From the NCBI GenBank assembly GCA_037355855.1, contig CM074761.1:3305346-3369345 (forward strand): a DNA stretch of 64,000 bases, written 5' to 3'. The notes beneath the pieces are model-generated. The model was not told the DNA's origin and made no database searches. It saw nothing but the letters and a program-made list of their open reading frames with translations. Positions within the stretch are counted from its first letter, which is position 1. Each line of letters starts with the position of its first letter. A program made the position numbers and the translations under genes. Origin of the DNA: Pseudo-nitzschia pungens. Lineage: Eukaryota > Bacillariophyta > Bacillariophyceae > Bacillariales > Bacillariaceae. Shown one piece after another: positions 1 to 9,668 of this stretch.

Positions 1-249
1 TTCGAAGATGAAAACATCGTGTTCTGCAAGGTGAATGTAGACGAAAATCCCTTGACAGCAGACAAATACCAAGTTACGGGATGGCCAGCCTTTTTGTTCT
101 TAAAAAAAGGTGAAAAGATAATGGAAATTGTCGGAGGAAAACTCGCTGAGGCAACTCTATACGATTGGGTGAAACTCATGGCCCCGAAAGGAGATGATGA
201 AGAGCAAGCTGATAATGAAGATGTAACTGATGAAACGAATGACAACTAG
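1..249 (+). CDS. Thioredoxin-domain protein, C-terminal part (5' end outside the window)
   Basis: The frame is open from the first base, so the start lies upstream. The visible 82 residues carry the second half of a thioredoxin fold: a KVNVDENP strand segment, then the cis-proline region GWPAFLFLKKGE, then a final helix (YDWVKLM). The redox CxxC motif would lie upstream, so activity cannot be judged. The C-terminus is an acidic tail rich in D, E and N. It may be a thioredoxin or a PDI-like domain ending a longer protein. The fold call is secure; the subfamily is not. Confidence 0.8.
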   Translation, partial: FEDENIVFCKVNVDENPLTADKYQVTGWPAFLFLKKGEKIMEIVGGKLAEATLYDWVKLMAPKGDDEEQADNEDVTDETNDN

Positions 250-1029
250 AATTCAGAATTCTTAAATTCTAGTCCTATATCTTTCTCTGACTCAAGGAAA
301 GGCCACACCACAGTATATTTCATCAGAATTGCAAGTGTAGACCACCAGAAGCCACGAGAAGTGCTTTGGATCGTCAGCTACAGTTGCAGCTACAAAGACA
401 AGCTTTCTGATTGTGTTGCATACCGGAAGACGATTCATAGGAAGTACGAAGTGATAGGAAGTAATGATATTGCTGTTAACAGAAGATGATTATGATTACT
501 ACTAGTACAGAAGTAAGTTACGTAGTAGAAGTATTCATTAGAGAGGAGAGAAGAGCATCAAAAGTCGTACGATGAAAAGGATCGAATCCAGCTGTAGTCG
601 AACGATAGTATTTTATTCGAAATCAGTCATCAATCGTGACTGAAAATTTGAAAGATTTTTGAAAGACATTGTAATTTTTTATGCGAACTTTGACGACTAA
701 CTTATCTACGTAGTAGTCAATTTGAATCTCACCATGGCCCAGCAACAGACGCTGCCGGCAACCAATGCAAATCGTGATTAACTACAGGAAGCGACAATCA
801 ATTCTGCTGAAGCGGACTCAACTTCTTCTGGGCGACAATGATGTGGGGAGATCCAGAGGTGCGTTTTCAGTCGTGAATATTCCCCGCCAATCTCAGAACC
901 AAGTCCGCCGATGGCAATATCGATAGCAATCCATCGAGGATCGTGCGTCCCGTGGAGCGACGCTTTTGTTTCTCACACCATTCATCCTCCGAAACTTTTT
1001 TTCGTATCGTCTACAAGAGGGCGGCCTCG
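250..1029. other. Intergenic region upstream of the dymeclin gene
   Basis: AT-rich at first, with no recognised gene. A 15-codon reading frame at 734-781 begins in a good initiation context (ACCATGG) and could be an upstream ORF of the dymeclin transcript. A possible small first exon beginning ATGATGTGG at 838, followed by GTGCGT, is noted but unproven. Confidence 0.4.
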
Positions 1030-4000
1030 ATGGATCAAGGAGGCGATCAGCTGGCGACTCTGTTGTTCCAAATCTCTAGTCCTGCTCATATTCCCTGGGG
1101 CGACCAGCGATGGCAAGAGTTGTTGCACGGTTACGATGTTTGGGTTCATATAGATGACAACAATCCTCTAGTCGAACAAGCTTGTCGTAGTATGGTGAAA
1201 CATGCAGAAGTGTCCAGCAATCTTGCAGCTTTGTCTCTCCATGTGACACGAATGATGCGAGATTTGACAAGAGATGTTCGAACACTGAATTCGTACCAAA
1301 CTGCAAAAGCAAATGCAAAATCAATCGGTGAAATGGAAGATGAACGGTTGTTGGTGGCAGATTTCTCCAAACGAATATCCTGTGTTGCCAAGGCTAGGGC
1401 AACGGCAGGCGCTTTGCAACTCTTGCGATTGCTCTGTCATCCCGTGATTGTCAAGGCGAGCAAAGATCCAGAATCATCTGTAGCGAACACCAGAGAGGTG
1501 TTCACGTACCACACACGAGGTGACTTGATCAGTGATCAACAGGCAGGATACCCGCTGCTTCATTCGTTATTGGATTTCATTTCGACCCTGGGAATGGGAA
1601 GGAACGCGCCCATAGCAACCAGGGAATCAGACCAAAACATTCTTCGAACTCCTGAAATATACGATTCTGCAGTGTTTTCGTTTCAACTGTTGTTTGTTCT
1701 GTGCGGAACTCAATTGTATCAACCATTCCAGTCTTCGTTCGAGCGTTTTTCATCCTGTCACTACTTTCTAGAAGAAATATTTCGACAATCGAATGAAGAC
1801 GACGGCGAATACGAGACTAACGAAAACAACAATCTTCAAATATTCTGGTCTTCGAATAGGTCGGTAGGTAGCTGCAGCACACGCAGCATCGGTACTGGCA
1901 GCAGCAACCGTATCAAAAAACGAAGCAAACTAAAACAAAGACGAGCAAAATCTGGTAGACGAAGACTTTGGACACCAAGGGCCATTTTGGAGACGTGTCT
2001 CGATTGGCAATTGCACAGACCATCTGCACCCGAGCGGAGTATAGCTCACTATTACTATGCACTCGCGAAGTCGGCTGTCGATGCCAAAGGAGGAGAAAAA
2101 CCAGGGCAAGATGGCTTGTATGAGAACTATATGGTAGTTCAGGCGGTATCGCCCAATGGTCAAAATCTGGAATCTGACAACGGTGCCTCAGACGCTAGTT
2201 CGGATTTAATATCGATGGCAACTTCAACAAGTGTTTCGAATGACAAGCGTTACACCAGGGCGAATGGAAGGGCATCCACAAAAAGAAGTAGTTTGATAGT
2301 TGACACAACCAGAGGGATACTCACACTGAGTGGATCCATCATTTTCTTACCATTTCGACTAGTGAGCTTGGTGTATGGTGTTTTCAGGTCCGGTAATGGG
2401 CATGATTCAAATGACCTGAACAGAGCTGCAATAATGAAAAAACTCAACAGTGCCCGATACAGTCGCACGCGAGATATTTTATGGTTATCTGATACCTTGC
2501 TGGCAGATTTAGCCTGTTCTCTTATCTTGCTTCTTGTCAGCAATAATCGCAATGGAGAGAAAAACAACGCTTTTCGAGTTGATTTGAAGAACCTTACGGA
2601 CAATCGTTGGAATTCTGATAATGAAGGACTGGGACTTACACTCCCAGACTTGCCGAGTTTCAATGACGAAGGGAACTCCATTCGATTGGAGAACTTAGGG
2701 ATGACTGATCAAAATGAAACGGAATCATTGTCAACAAATCCACCAAATCAGAAGTTATCATCTTCGACATCATCCATTGGTGAAAGCCCATTGACATTGA
2801 ATTTTGAATCTCTTTTCCTTTCATTTGGTAACACTCTTCACACTGAGTTGGGAGCATTGTTGCTGTACACAATCTTGCAATCATCACCGTCTGTTGCGGA
2901 GTCGCTTGCGGTACGATCTGACATTGACAATCTTGTCATGCCCTTGTTGCGGACGCTTTACTTCGCTGCCAGAAGCAATACATTCATGGCAAAGGATTAT
3001 GGAACCAAACATAGCTCCTCATCCGGTACCACCACATTGGATATAAGAAGTTGTCCATTCCGAACTCAATCGCAGCTCTATGTGATAATCATATTGCTTC
3101 TTATGTTCTCTCAAGATTCTTCGTTCGGGAGAGATGTTTTCCGGCGAGCAATCGTTCATACTGTGCCGTGGTACAAGGAGCGTAATCTGAAATGTATCAA
3201 CTTAGGATCGGTCGTCATACTGACCCTGTTGAGATTGCTTGTGTTTACTTTGAACCGGCTTAATGATGTATTTCTGATGAATAATTGCTGTGCGATTCTG
3301 GAAAACCTCGCGCCATCGGTGGCAGACTTGCATGAGTATGCAGCTATGCGCCTGGTTTCGGTGACGGTCAATGTGATGAAGAAACACGCCAAACTGACAC
3401 TTGCTGCCTCTCACAACAGAACCGACACCGGCGATGAAAATGATGGCACCGAGGACGACAAACCGAGTAATTCTAATGATCCATTGGAGATGCATGCCGA
3501 AGTTGCCCATTGTCTGTTGGGACTCATAAGGAACGGTCTTTCGCCCAAAAACGTCGAAGGGAACAAACATTTGATTTACGCCCTTGTCTATAACCAAGCA
3601 GATTTGCTAAACCTTTCGAAACTCAAACACAACACCAGCAAGAAGAAGAAGAAAAGCACCACAAAAAAGAAACTCTATGCTTCCGGCTACACTAGCCGTA
3701 TTGTCAACGTGATCCTAAAAGCTTCGGAATTAATTCAAGGTGAATCAGCACGTTCTGCTCCCAAGGCACTGAAAATCCTCGAACGACATATGAATGATTT
3801 GAAGGAGGTGGTTCTCGCTGCCGACAACGAAATCGCGCATAAATCTTCATCCCATCGCAAGCCAACGGGTGAGGGAGCAAATCACGCAGTTAGCAACGGC
3901 AGTGACGCCCATGACGGTGGCGACCAAGAAGATATTAGATATACAAGGAGCAAAAGCAACGCGCTCCTATCTGTGTCCGATGATGATTTAACGTATTCCT

Positions 4001-4230
4001 ACGAAGAAGAGGCGGATCCAGAGGTTTTCTTTGTTCCCTACGTATGGGACCTGATAGTGAGTGCGGTCACCGCGAGTACCGTGGAGTGGAAGAAGGACAA
4101 TATTCAAGCCTTTGCTCTACTGGACAAAGTGAACGAGGACGAAGCCTTCGGAGCCGAACGAGATATTCCTACACCCGACGCAAGTTTGACCTCGGCAGAA
4201 TTCTCCACAAACGCGGATGAAATGGTATAA
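1030..4230 (+). CDS. DYM: Dymeclin family protein (Golgi-associated trafficking factor)
   Basis: A 1066-residue uninterrupted frame from the first in-frame ATG. Dymeclins are peripheral Golgi proteins needed for secretory trafficking. Recognition rests on the N-terminal block (LATLLFQISS, then W..LL, then a helical VEQACRSMVKHAEVSSNLAAL segment given here in part) and on C-terminal blocks typical of the family. The latter include NCCAILENLAPSVADLHEYA, the LIYALVYNQADLL segment and the closing EVFFVPYVWDLI with a following W..DNIQAF. Animal dymeclins are about 670 residues; the extra length is low-complexity insertions at roughly residues 250-420, 480-620 and 960-1000. Known homologues begin Met-Gly for N-myristoylation. 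This start does not, so a short upstream exon may be missing. The frame extends upstream without ATG to about 877. Confidence 0.85.
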   Translation: MDQGGDQLATLLFQISSPAHIPWGDQRWQELLHGYDVWVHIDDNNPLVEQACRSMVKHAEVSSNLAALSLHVTRMMRDLTRDVRTLNSYQTAKANAKSIGEMEDERLLVADFSKRISCVAKARATAGALQLLRLLCHPVIVKASKDPESSVANTREVFTYHTRGDLISDQQAGYPLLHSLLDFISTLGMGRNAPIATRESDQNILRTPEIYDSAVFSFQLLFVLCGTQLYQPFQSSFERFSSCHYFLEEIFRQSNEDDGEYETNENNNLQIFWSSNRSVGSCSTRSIGTGSSNRIKKRSKLKQRRAKSGRRRLWTPRAILETCLDWQLHRPSAPERSIAHYYYALAKSAVDAKGGEKPGQDGLYENYMVVQAVSPNGQNLESDNGASDASSDLISMATSTSVSNDKRYTRANGRASTKRSSLIVDTTRGILTLSGSIIFLPFRLVSLVYGVFRSGNGHDSNDLNRAAIMKKLNSARYSRTRDILWLSDTLLADLACSLILLLVSNNRNGEKNNAFRVDLKNLTDNRWNSDNEGLGLTLPDLPSFNDEGNSIRLENLGMTDQNETESLSTNPPNQKLSSSTSSIGESPLTLNFESLFLSFGNTLHTELGALLLYTILQSSPSVAESLAVRSDIDNLVMPLLRTLYFAARSNTFMAKDYGTKHSSSSGTTTLDIRSCPFRTQSQLYVIIILLLMFSQDSSFGRDVFRRAIVHTVPWYKERNLKCINLGSVVILTLLRLLVFTLNRLNDVFLMNNCCAILENLAPSVADLHEYAAMRLVSVTVNVMKKHAKLTLAASHNRTDTGDENDGTEDDKPSNSNDPLEMHAEVAHCLLGLIRNGLSPKNVEGNKHLIYALVYNQADLLNLSKLKHNTSKKKKKSTTKKKLYASGYTSRIVNVILKASELIQGESARSAPKALKILERHMNDLKEVVLAADNEIAHKSSSHRKPTGEGANHAVSNGSDAHDGGDQEDIRYTRSKSNALLSVSDDDLTYSYEEEADPEVFFVPYVWDLIVSAVTASTVEWKKDNIQAFALLDKVNEDEAFGAERDIPTPDASLTSAEFSTNADEMV

Positions 4231-4432
4231 CATCTGTGATTTACACGTAGATATTATATTATTATTTAGATTAGTGCAGCGTGATCTATTGCACTTTATT
4301 TCCTACACGTCGCATCATTTTCCATCAAATCGTAGTTGATCTCTCTTCGGAACTATCGAAGGATCTTTGTCGTCCAAGTTGGATTTTGGTGCGCAATCCG
4401 TTGCGATTTTGTGAACGCAGCTTTCTCGCGAA

Positions 4433-4457
4433 CTCTCTCTCTCTCTCTCTCTCTCTC
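4433..4457. repeat. (CT)n dinucleotide repeat
   Basis: Twenty-five bases of perfect CT repeat in the interval between the convergent 3' ends of the dymeclin and uL24m genes, just past the uL24m stop, so probably in its 3' UTR. Confidence 0.95.
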
Positions 4458-4475
4458 CCGTTCGTTCCATCGCAA

Positions 4476-5009
4476 TCATCGTTCTCGGTTGTCGACGTAA
4501 GTGCTCTCCCAGGCGGCGTCCTCCGAGGTACAGCTTTCCGTAACGACCGAGCTGATGGGTTTTTTCCTCATTTTGAGAACGTCCGGTTTCGGAATGATGG
4601 CCCCGCTCTTTTTGGATATCCTGACCTTTTCCCCGCCGGGCAAAATCTTTTTGTAGATTCGTGTGGGCACTCCCTGGATCGGATCCACCAGCTGGACGTT
4701 CGAATAATGCATGGTCCGTTCCAATTGGACGACCCTTCCGGGGATTCCCCGGTCCTTGTCTCCCTTGATGCTCCGGGGTCCCATGTTGACGCCCTCGACG
4801 ATGACCCGGTCCAGATCCCGGAGGACCTTCTTGACGATTCCCTGCTTGCCTCGCTCGGGGTGGTTGCGCCCGATGACCTGGACCGTGTCGCCCCGGACGA
4901 TGTTCCACTGGGTTTTCTTTGCGGCCTCCCGGAGTTGCGGCTTGGGTTTGTGGAATTTCCCGGCGCGCGATGCGATCTGGGAGAGACGGTTTCGGGCGGC
5001 GGACGACAT
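4476..5009 (-). CDS. MRPL24: Mitochondrial large-subunit ribosomal protein uL24m
   Basis: A 177-residue single-exon protein. The KOW motif is clear at about residues 37-75 (RGDTVQVIGRNHPERGKQG then IVKKV). It is followed by the family segment MHYSNVQLVDP, a PTRIYKK strand and GEKVRISKKSGAIIPKP. The C-terminus (TSEDAAWESTYV) matches the TSVEDALERTYV-like end of mitochondrial L24 proteins, which distinguishes it from the shorter plastid L24. uL24 binds 23S-type rRNA early in large-subunit assembly. No obvious long presequence, but the first 30 residues are basic (SSAARNRLSQIASRAGKFHK), consistent with mitochondrial import. It converges with the dymeclin gene, with 245 bp between stops. Confidence 0.85.
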   Translation of the reverse strand: MSSAARNRLSQIASRAGKFHKPKPQLREAAKKTQWNIVRGDTVQVIGRNHPERGKQGIVKKVLRDLDRVIVEGVNMGPRSIKGDKDRGIPGRVVQLERTMHYSNVQLVDPIQGVPTRIYKKILPGGEKVRISKKSGAIIPKPDVLKMRKKPISSVVTESCTSEDAAWESTYVDNRER

Positions 5010-5071
5010 GCTGGTGGATGTTGTGGATGGAATGGAATGGAATGCCTCTCCTGCTGCGGTGCCTCTTCGCC

Positions 5072-5102
5072 TTGTTGTTGTTGTTGTTGTTGTTGTTGTT
5101 TT
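5072..5102. repeat. (TTG)n / (CAA)n trinucleotide repeat
   Basis: Perfect TTG repeat of about ten units immediately upstream of the uL24m start codon (on its strand a CAA-repeat leader), probably in the 5' UTR. Confidence 0.9.
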
Positions 5103-5664
5103 AGTGGATTGTTTCGATGGTTCGGTATCTGCTCTGCCTTTAGCGTTGATGTGGGATAGAAGCAGGGTTGTATCAAAGATGTCGCAATTGACACTGCACT
5201 GCTACAGTATTCAGCAAGTCCATTCAAGCCGCAAGTACAAGTAAGCCTTAGTTCTGCTTCATGCTTTTCAATCCAGTCAATGATCCTGATGATTCTTCAT
5301 TCATTCATGATCGACGATCTCGGCACAAACATGTCTGTCATGCGATGGGTTCCGTTCATCGTCTGAACCTAAGGTAAGATCTTACACGTAGTTCCTACGA
5401 ACATCATAACATACTAACGGTGATGAGTTATGATGGCACAAGGGTACTGGAGTGAAACTGTGCAAGTTTGAAAATTTCTCGCGACACAGTTTTCGGATGA
5501 ATTATCACGGAACATCGAATCCAATCGACGAAGCACACGCGAGTCGAGTCCACCAGCCAATACTGTGTTCAACCAGAGCTTCAAAGCTGTCACTGGCCTC
5601 TTTCTTTGCACTCTCAAAATCCAAGTTCCAAGCGACAGACGAACGCGAGACATACAATGTTCTT

Positions 5665-8600
5665 ATGACGACAACAAAAACGGTGACGGATTCGGCAGCA
5701 ACTGCTGCACCGTCCAGCGAGCAGCAGCAGCGGCGGCGGCGAGGAAGGAACGAGGGGACCACTGGTTCGGTGCTGCGTGCTCACGCCCCGGCGTTTGTCC
5801 CGTCTACAGCGACCCTTATTGTCCCTGGTGTTGCCGGCACTGCCGCTGACGCTGGCAAGGAGACTCGAAAAGAGAGTCAGTGCGCCAAGAAGGATCACAC
5901 GAAAAGTCGAAGAAGAAAACAACCCAAACGGAAACAAGAACGACGGCCGGAATCGACCAACGAAACAGACTTATCGGAATCGAAAACTCCCAGCAAAGAG
6001 AATCAATCTCTCGGCGGCCCTGCGAAAAATAGTAAGAACAGCAAGAACAGAAACAGAAACAGGAACAGGAATAGGAACAGGAATCGGTGCAAGAACAAGG
6101 GAAAACCGGACTCCGCCCAGCGATCGAAATCGCCAAGCAACCGAGAGCGTCGAACGAGACGCGAACGACGAAAACGAACGTCCCCATCGGACTTTTCGGA
6201 AAAGAGGGATCGCGCGAGTCCGATCGGAACCGGAGCCGACGCCGAACAAGAATCGCCGCGAGACGACCGTCCCGGCTACGATTCCTCGTCGGCGACGTTC
6301 CCGGCACTGGTGGAACCGCCCGCGGCCGGATCGTCCCCGCGGACAACCTGGAAGGCCTTTCCGGGAATCCTCCGGGACCAACCGGGGGACGGCCCGGGGG
6401 AGGATCCCGCCAGCCGAACCGAGGAACGGGAGAGCTGGCGGAACGGTCTCGATCGCTTGGGTGCATCGCGCGAACGACCGGCGTGTCCGAAACAAGGAAG
6501 GAATCGCTGGCACCGCTCGGAATTCTCGGCTTGGGACGAAAACGACGAAGAAAGTGACAGCGTCAACGACGACGACAGTGACGCTGCGGGAGATTCCAAC
6601 GTTTTCGATGAAAACCCAGCGAAAGGATCGATCGCGGAAGAAACGACAAGAGCAATGACGCTTTCCGAGTCGATGAAGTCCGCCGCATCCCGGAAGCGAA
6701 CATTTGACATGCATCGGTTGAGAGACCGGTGGTGGATGGCTGTCGCGAAACAACAACAGCGACTTGTCGAACAGCAACGGGCACGAGAATTGGCAGAAGA
6801 ACACCATCGATTGCATCGCGCCGGCATTGATGATGAGCGTTGCGGCGACAACAACTGCGATGCGCACGCGGACGCGGACGCGGACGAAATCCCAAGCTAC
6901 CACTACAGCACGGACGGTCACGTCAAGGTGCGGGACAACAGTGAAGCTAACAGCAGTAGCAGTGACACCAACCACGATGCCGAACACGACGGTAGCTCTT
7001 TGTCGGCCCTTCACCAACACGTTCGAAACAATTCATCGTTGAACGAAAACGAAACGAGCAAAAAAACACTGCTCGATTCCATCATTGCTCAAAACGATGA
7101 TCGGGCATTGCGAGAAATGCTGGAGCTGTCGTGCAATCGTTCCGAGTGCTGGTACGATACGACTCCGACGGGTTCGTGCAACGAGTCAGACTTTTCTCCA
7201 AATAAAGAAGACAGTGTCAAGAATGTCGTAGAGTACTCCCTAGAAAGCATCATTCGTCGAAACAAAACCGGTCTGTTGCGCTCGCTGCTTTCGATTACCA
7301 AGGGAAGGATCCCGATCCATTCGCAGCCCCTGATACAAGCGGCGAGGCTTGGTCGCGAGGAGTGTGCATCGATACTAGTTGTCGAAACAGGACGGAGACC
7401 CGACCATTTTGTTTTCGACGGACGACGACGACGATGGGAACACGGCACTCCATTGCTGTTGTGGACAAAGCGGAGAGAAGGAAATGGTGCTCGTGTTGCT
7501 GAAACAGGTAGCGGGGAACACGAAGGGCAAGCGCCAACAATTGGCAAAACTGGTGACGGCCAGGAACAAAAAGTTGCAGACGCCCTTGCACCTGGCGTGC
7601 GAGTCGGGACGAAACGATTTGGTGGAGGTGTTTTTGACGACGTGCAAGAGTTCCTTGTTGTTCAAGATTCTATCCATGGAAGACGTCGAACACCAGACTC
7701 CGTTGTTGACTGCCGTTGGAAACAATGCATTTGATGTGGTCGTGAGTCTACTAATGTGGCGTGGAAACCACGACCATCAGCGACAAAAGCAATCCGAAGA
7801 TTATTCTATTGCAACCGACGTTTATACAAACAACAGCGGCACTATGGAAAGGAGAAAGGTGCATGCGAAGGCACAAAAATCCACTTGTCCTCTCGTCTGG
7901 GCGGCCAAAAGCGGAAACTTGGACATGATCGACTTATTGATTCAATTCGGAGACCAGTCGGGGAATGTCTACCGCATTACAAAAGCCTTGTTCGTATTGC
8001 TGCGGTCCGATGCGCCTGCGGAAACGAAACTGAAGGGAAGTGAATTGTTGGTTCTGGCTGGCGCAAATCCGTTCGAAGAGATCGATTTCTCCGGCGCGCC
8101 TTTGGGGAAAAAAGAGACAGCAATTGGTGTTGCCGCGAGAGCCGTACCCAATGAAATAATCCGTTCCATAATTTCAACTGCCATGCGGAAGATCGCGGAT
8201 CGGACAACTTGCTCGTCGCCGCGATCCGGTATTGCAGCAGCAACCGGAAGCCTTTTTTCGAACACTCGAATCCAAGGAGAGTTCCGAAGCAAACAGTGCA
8301 ACGACAAACGCTTTGATCGAAACATTGTTTCGGGCGAACTCGAGCCAGAAAGCCACGGACCTTAAGATGGCAATGAGTTTGTACGAACAAATAGAACATG
8401 TGGAGGATTCTTGTCTTGCGAGATTGCAAATTAGCATTTTGAAAGGGACGATAAGGCACCATCCACCTGAACCGCGGACTTGGTGTCTCCTGGCAAGCTA
8501 CAAGCACTCTACCATCGGACTTCCTGCAGACAAACAGTCAAAAACAAGTCCCTTGGAATGTGATCGCTCGGTATTTGCGGAAAAAAGCCTTCGATTGTTG

Positions 8601-9565
8601 GAAACTCCATGGGTCACGAATGAAATCCGGAAAACATCGTGTTTTTGCCCATGGATGAGAAGGGAAGCAAAGAAGATGGATCGACGGCGTGTGAATCACA
8701 CCGCAGGATACGATTTGAAACTCATTGCCGACGATGGATCTGCATTTCTTGTACACAGTTCGATCGTATCAGAGAAGAGCGACAAGCTTGCATCGGCTTA
8801 CCGATTTGCCGAAATGAATCGGGATGAAGACTCAAAAGAGGAATTCATCAGTAGTAGAAGTGGGGATCCCACCTGACTTTTGTAAATTTCTGATTCAGCA
8901 CATGTATCACGGATCGATTTGTTTTGGTTGGCCTAATCTGAACACGGATGATGTGTGCAGATTTTTACTGGAGTTGATGCTTGTTGCCGAAGAATTCCTG
9001 ATGCCCGCACTCGTCCAGGAAATCGAAATGAGGCTCATGAGCTCGAAACCGAGAAGCTGTTTTTGTTGGGACTGTTGCCAAGCTTTGAGGGTGATTTCTT
9101 TCGAAGGTGGTCGTCTCCACTCTGAATGTTTGTACTTGGTCGATGCCAAATGTTCGATGGTGACGAAAGATAGTGCCACGGACATTCTTGGAGTAACAGA
9201 CTATATGGTGGGACTCGACTACAATATCTGTTTGGCTCTAATGAATCGCTAACGCATGTATTGAACCGAGAGAGCTTTGGGAAAATTACGAAAAGGGGTT
9301 GAAGAATTCCGAAAAAAAATGTTGGAGAGTCAACAAGGCCACAGTCACTCTCCGAGATATGGCAGTTGTTTCAGTATTGAAAAACTTCGGATCTGTTGTG
9401 GAGGACACTGATGTTTTTGTCGCTAGTGAAGGCATGCTCGACATAGAAACCCAGAAGCAACTGCTTCTCCAAACATGTCTTGAGGAGTTGAAGAACAACT
9501 CAGTTGTTGCGGCGGGTTACAAAACTCTGATTGAAAAATCGCACATCTCAAGTGTCAAATATTGA
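5665..9565 (+). CDS. Ankyrin-repeat and BTB/POZ protein, spread over several frames
   Basis: One coherent protein is distributed over successive reading frames. The first part (ATG 5665; an ATG at 5497 also exists) is Arg/Ser/Asp-rich and disordered, with an NRNRNRNRN tract near 6060. Ankyrin repeats follow (GNTALHCC at 7433, QTPLHLACESGR at 7578, HQTPLLTAVGNNA at 7692). The BTB domain starts at 8707 (DLKLIADDGSAFLVHSSI) and continues in another frame (GIPPDFCKFLIQHMYHGSI, 8860 onward) to a C-terminal segment ending at 9565. Joins need +1 moves near 7378 (CTA-G-TTG), 8844 (GAA-T-TCA) and 9247-9250 (CGC-T-AAC at a TAA). A fourth change around 8200-8260 could be one +1 or two -1. BTB proteins commonly act as substrate adaptors of cullin-3 ligases. 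A decaying pseudogene is possible for this gene. Confidence 0.6.
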
Positions 9566-9668
9566 AAGCCGGCAGCAGAAAATGCGTTGCCTCATAACTG
9601 TACAAATAACGTGTGTCATGCATCTCGTTGAATTGATAAAACATTAGCTAAAGGCACTACTATTTCTG

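Noticed and set aside
4568..5227. A polyglutamine-containing minus-strand frame overlapping uL24m
   Set aside because: It reads the CAA leader repeat and a shifted frame of uL24m; the uL24m frame carries all the conserved motifs.
5777..7020. Long Arg-rich and Val/Phe-rich frames overlapping the ankyrin gene on both strands
   Set aside because: Composition is that of shifted reads of the Arg/Asp/Ser-rich main frame; no domains.
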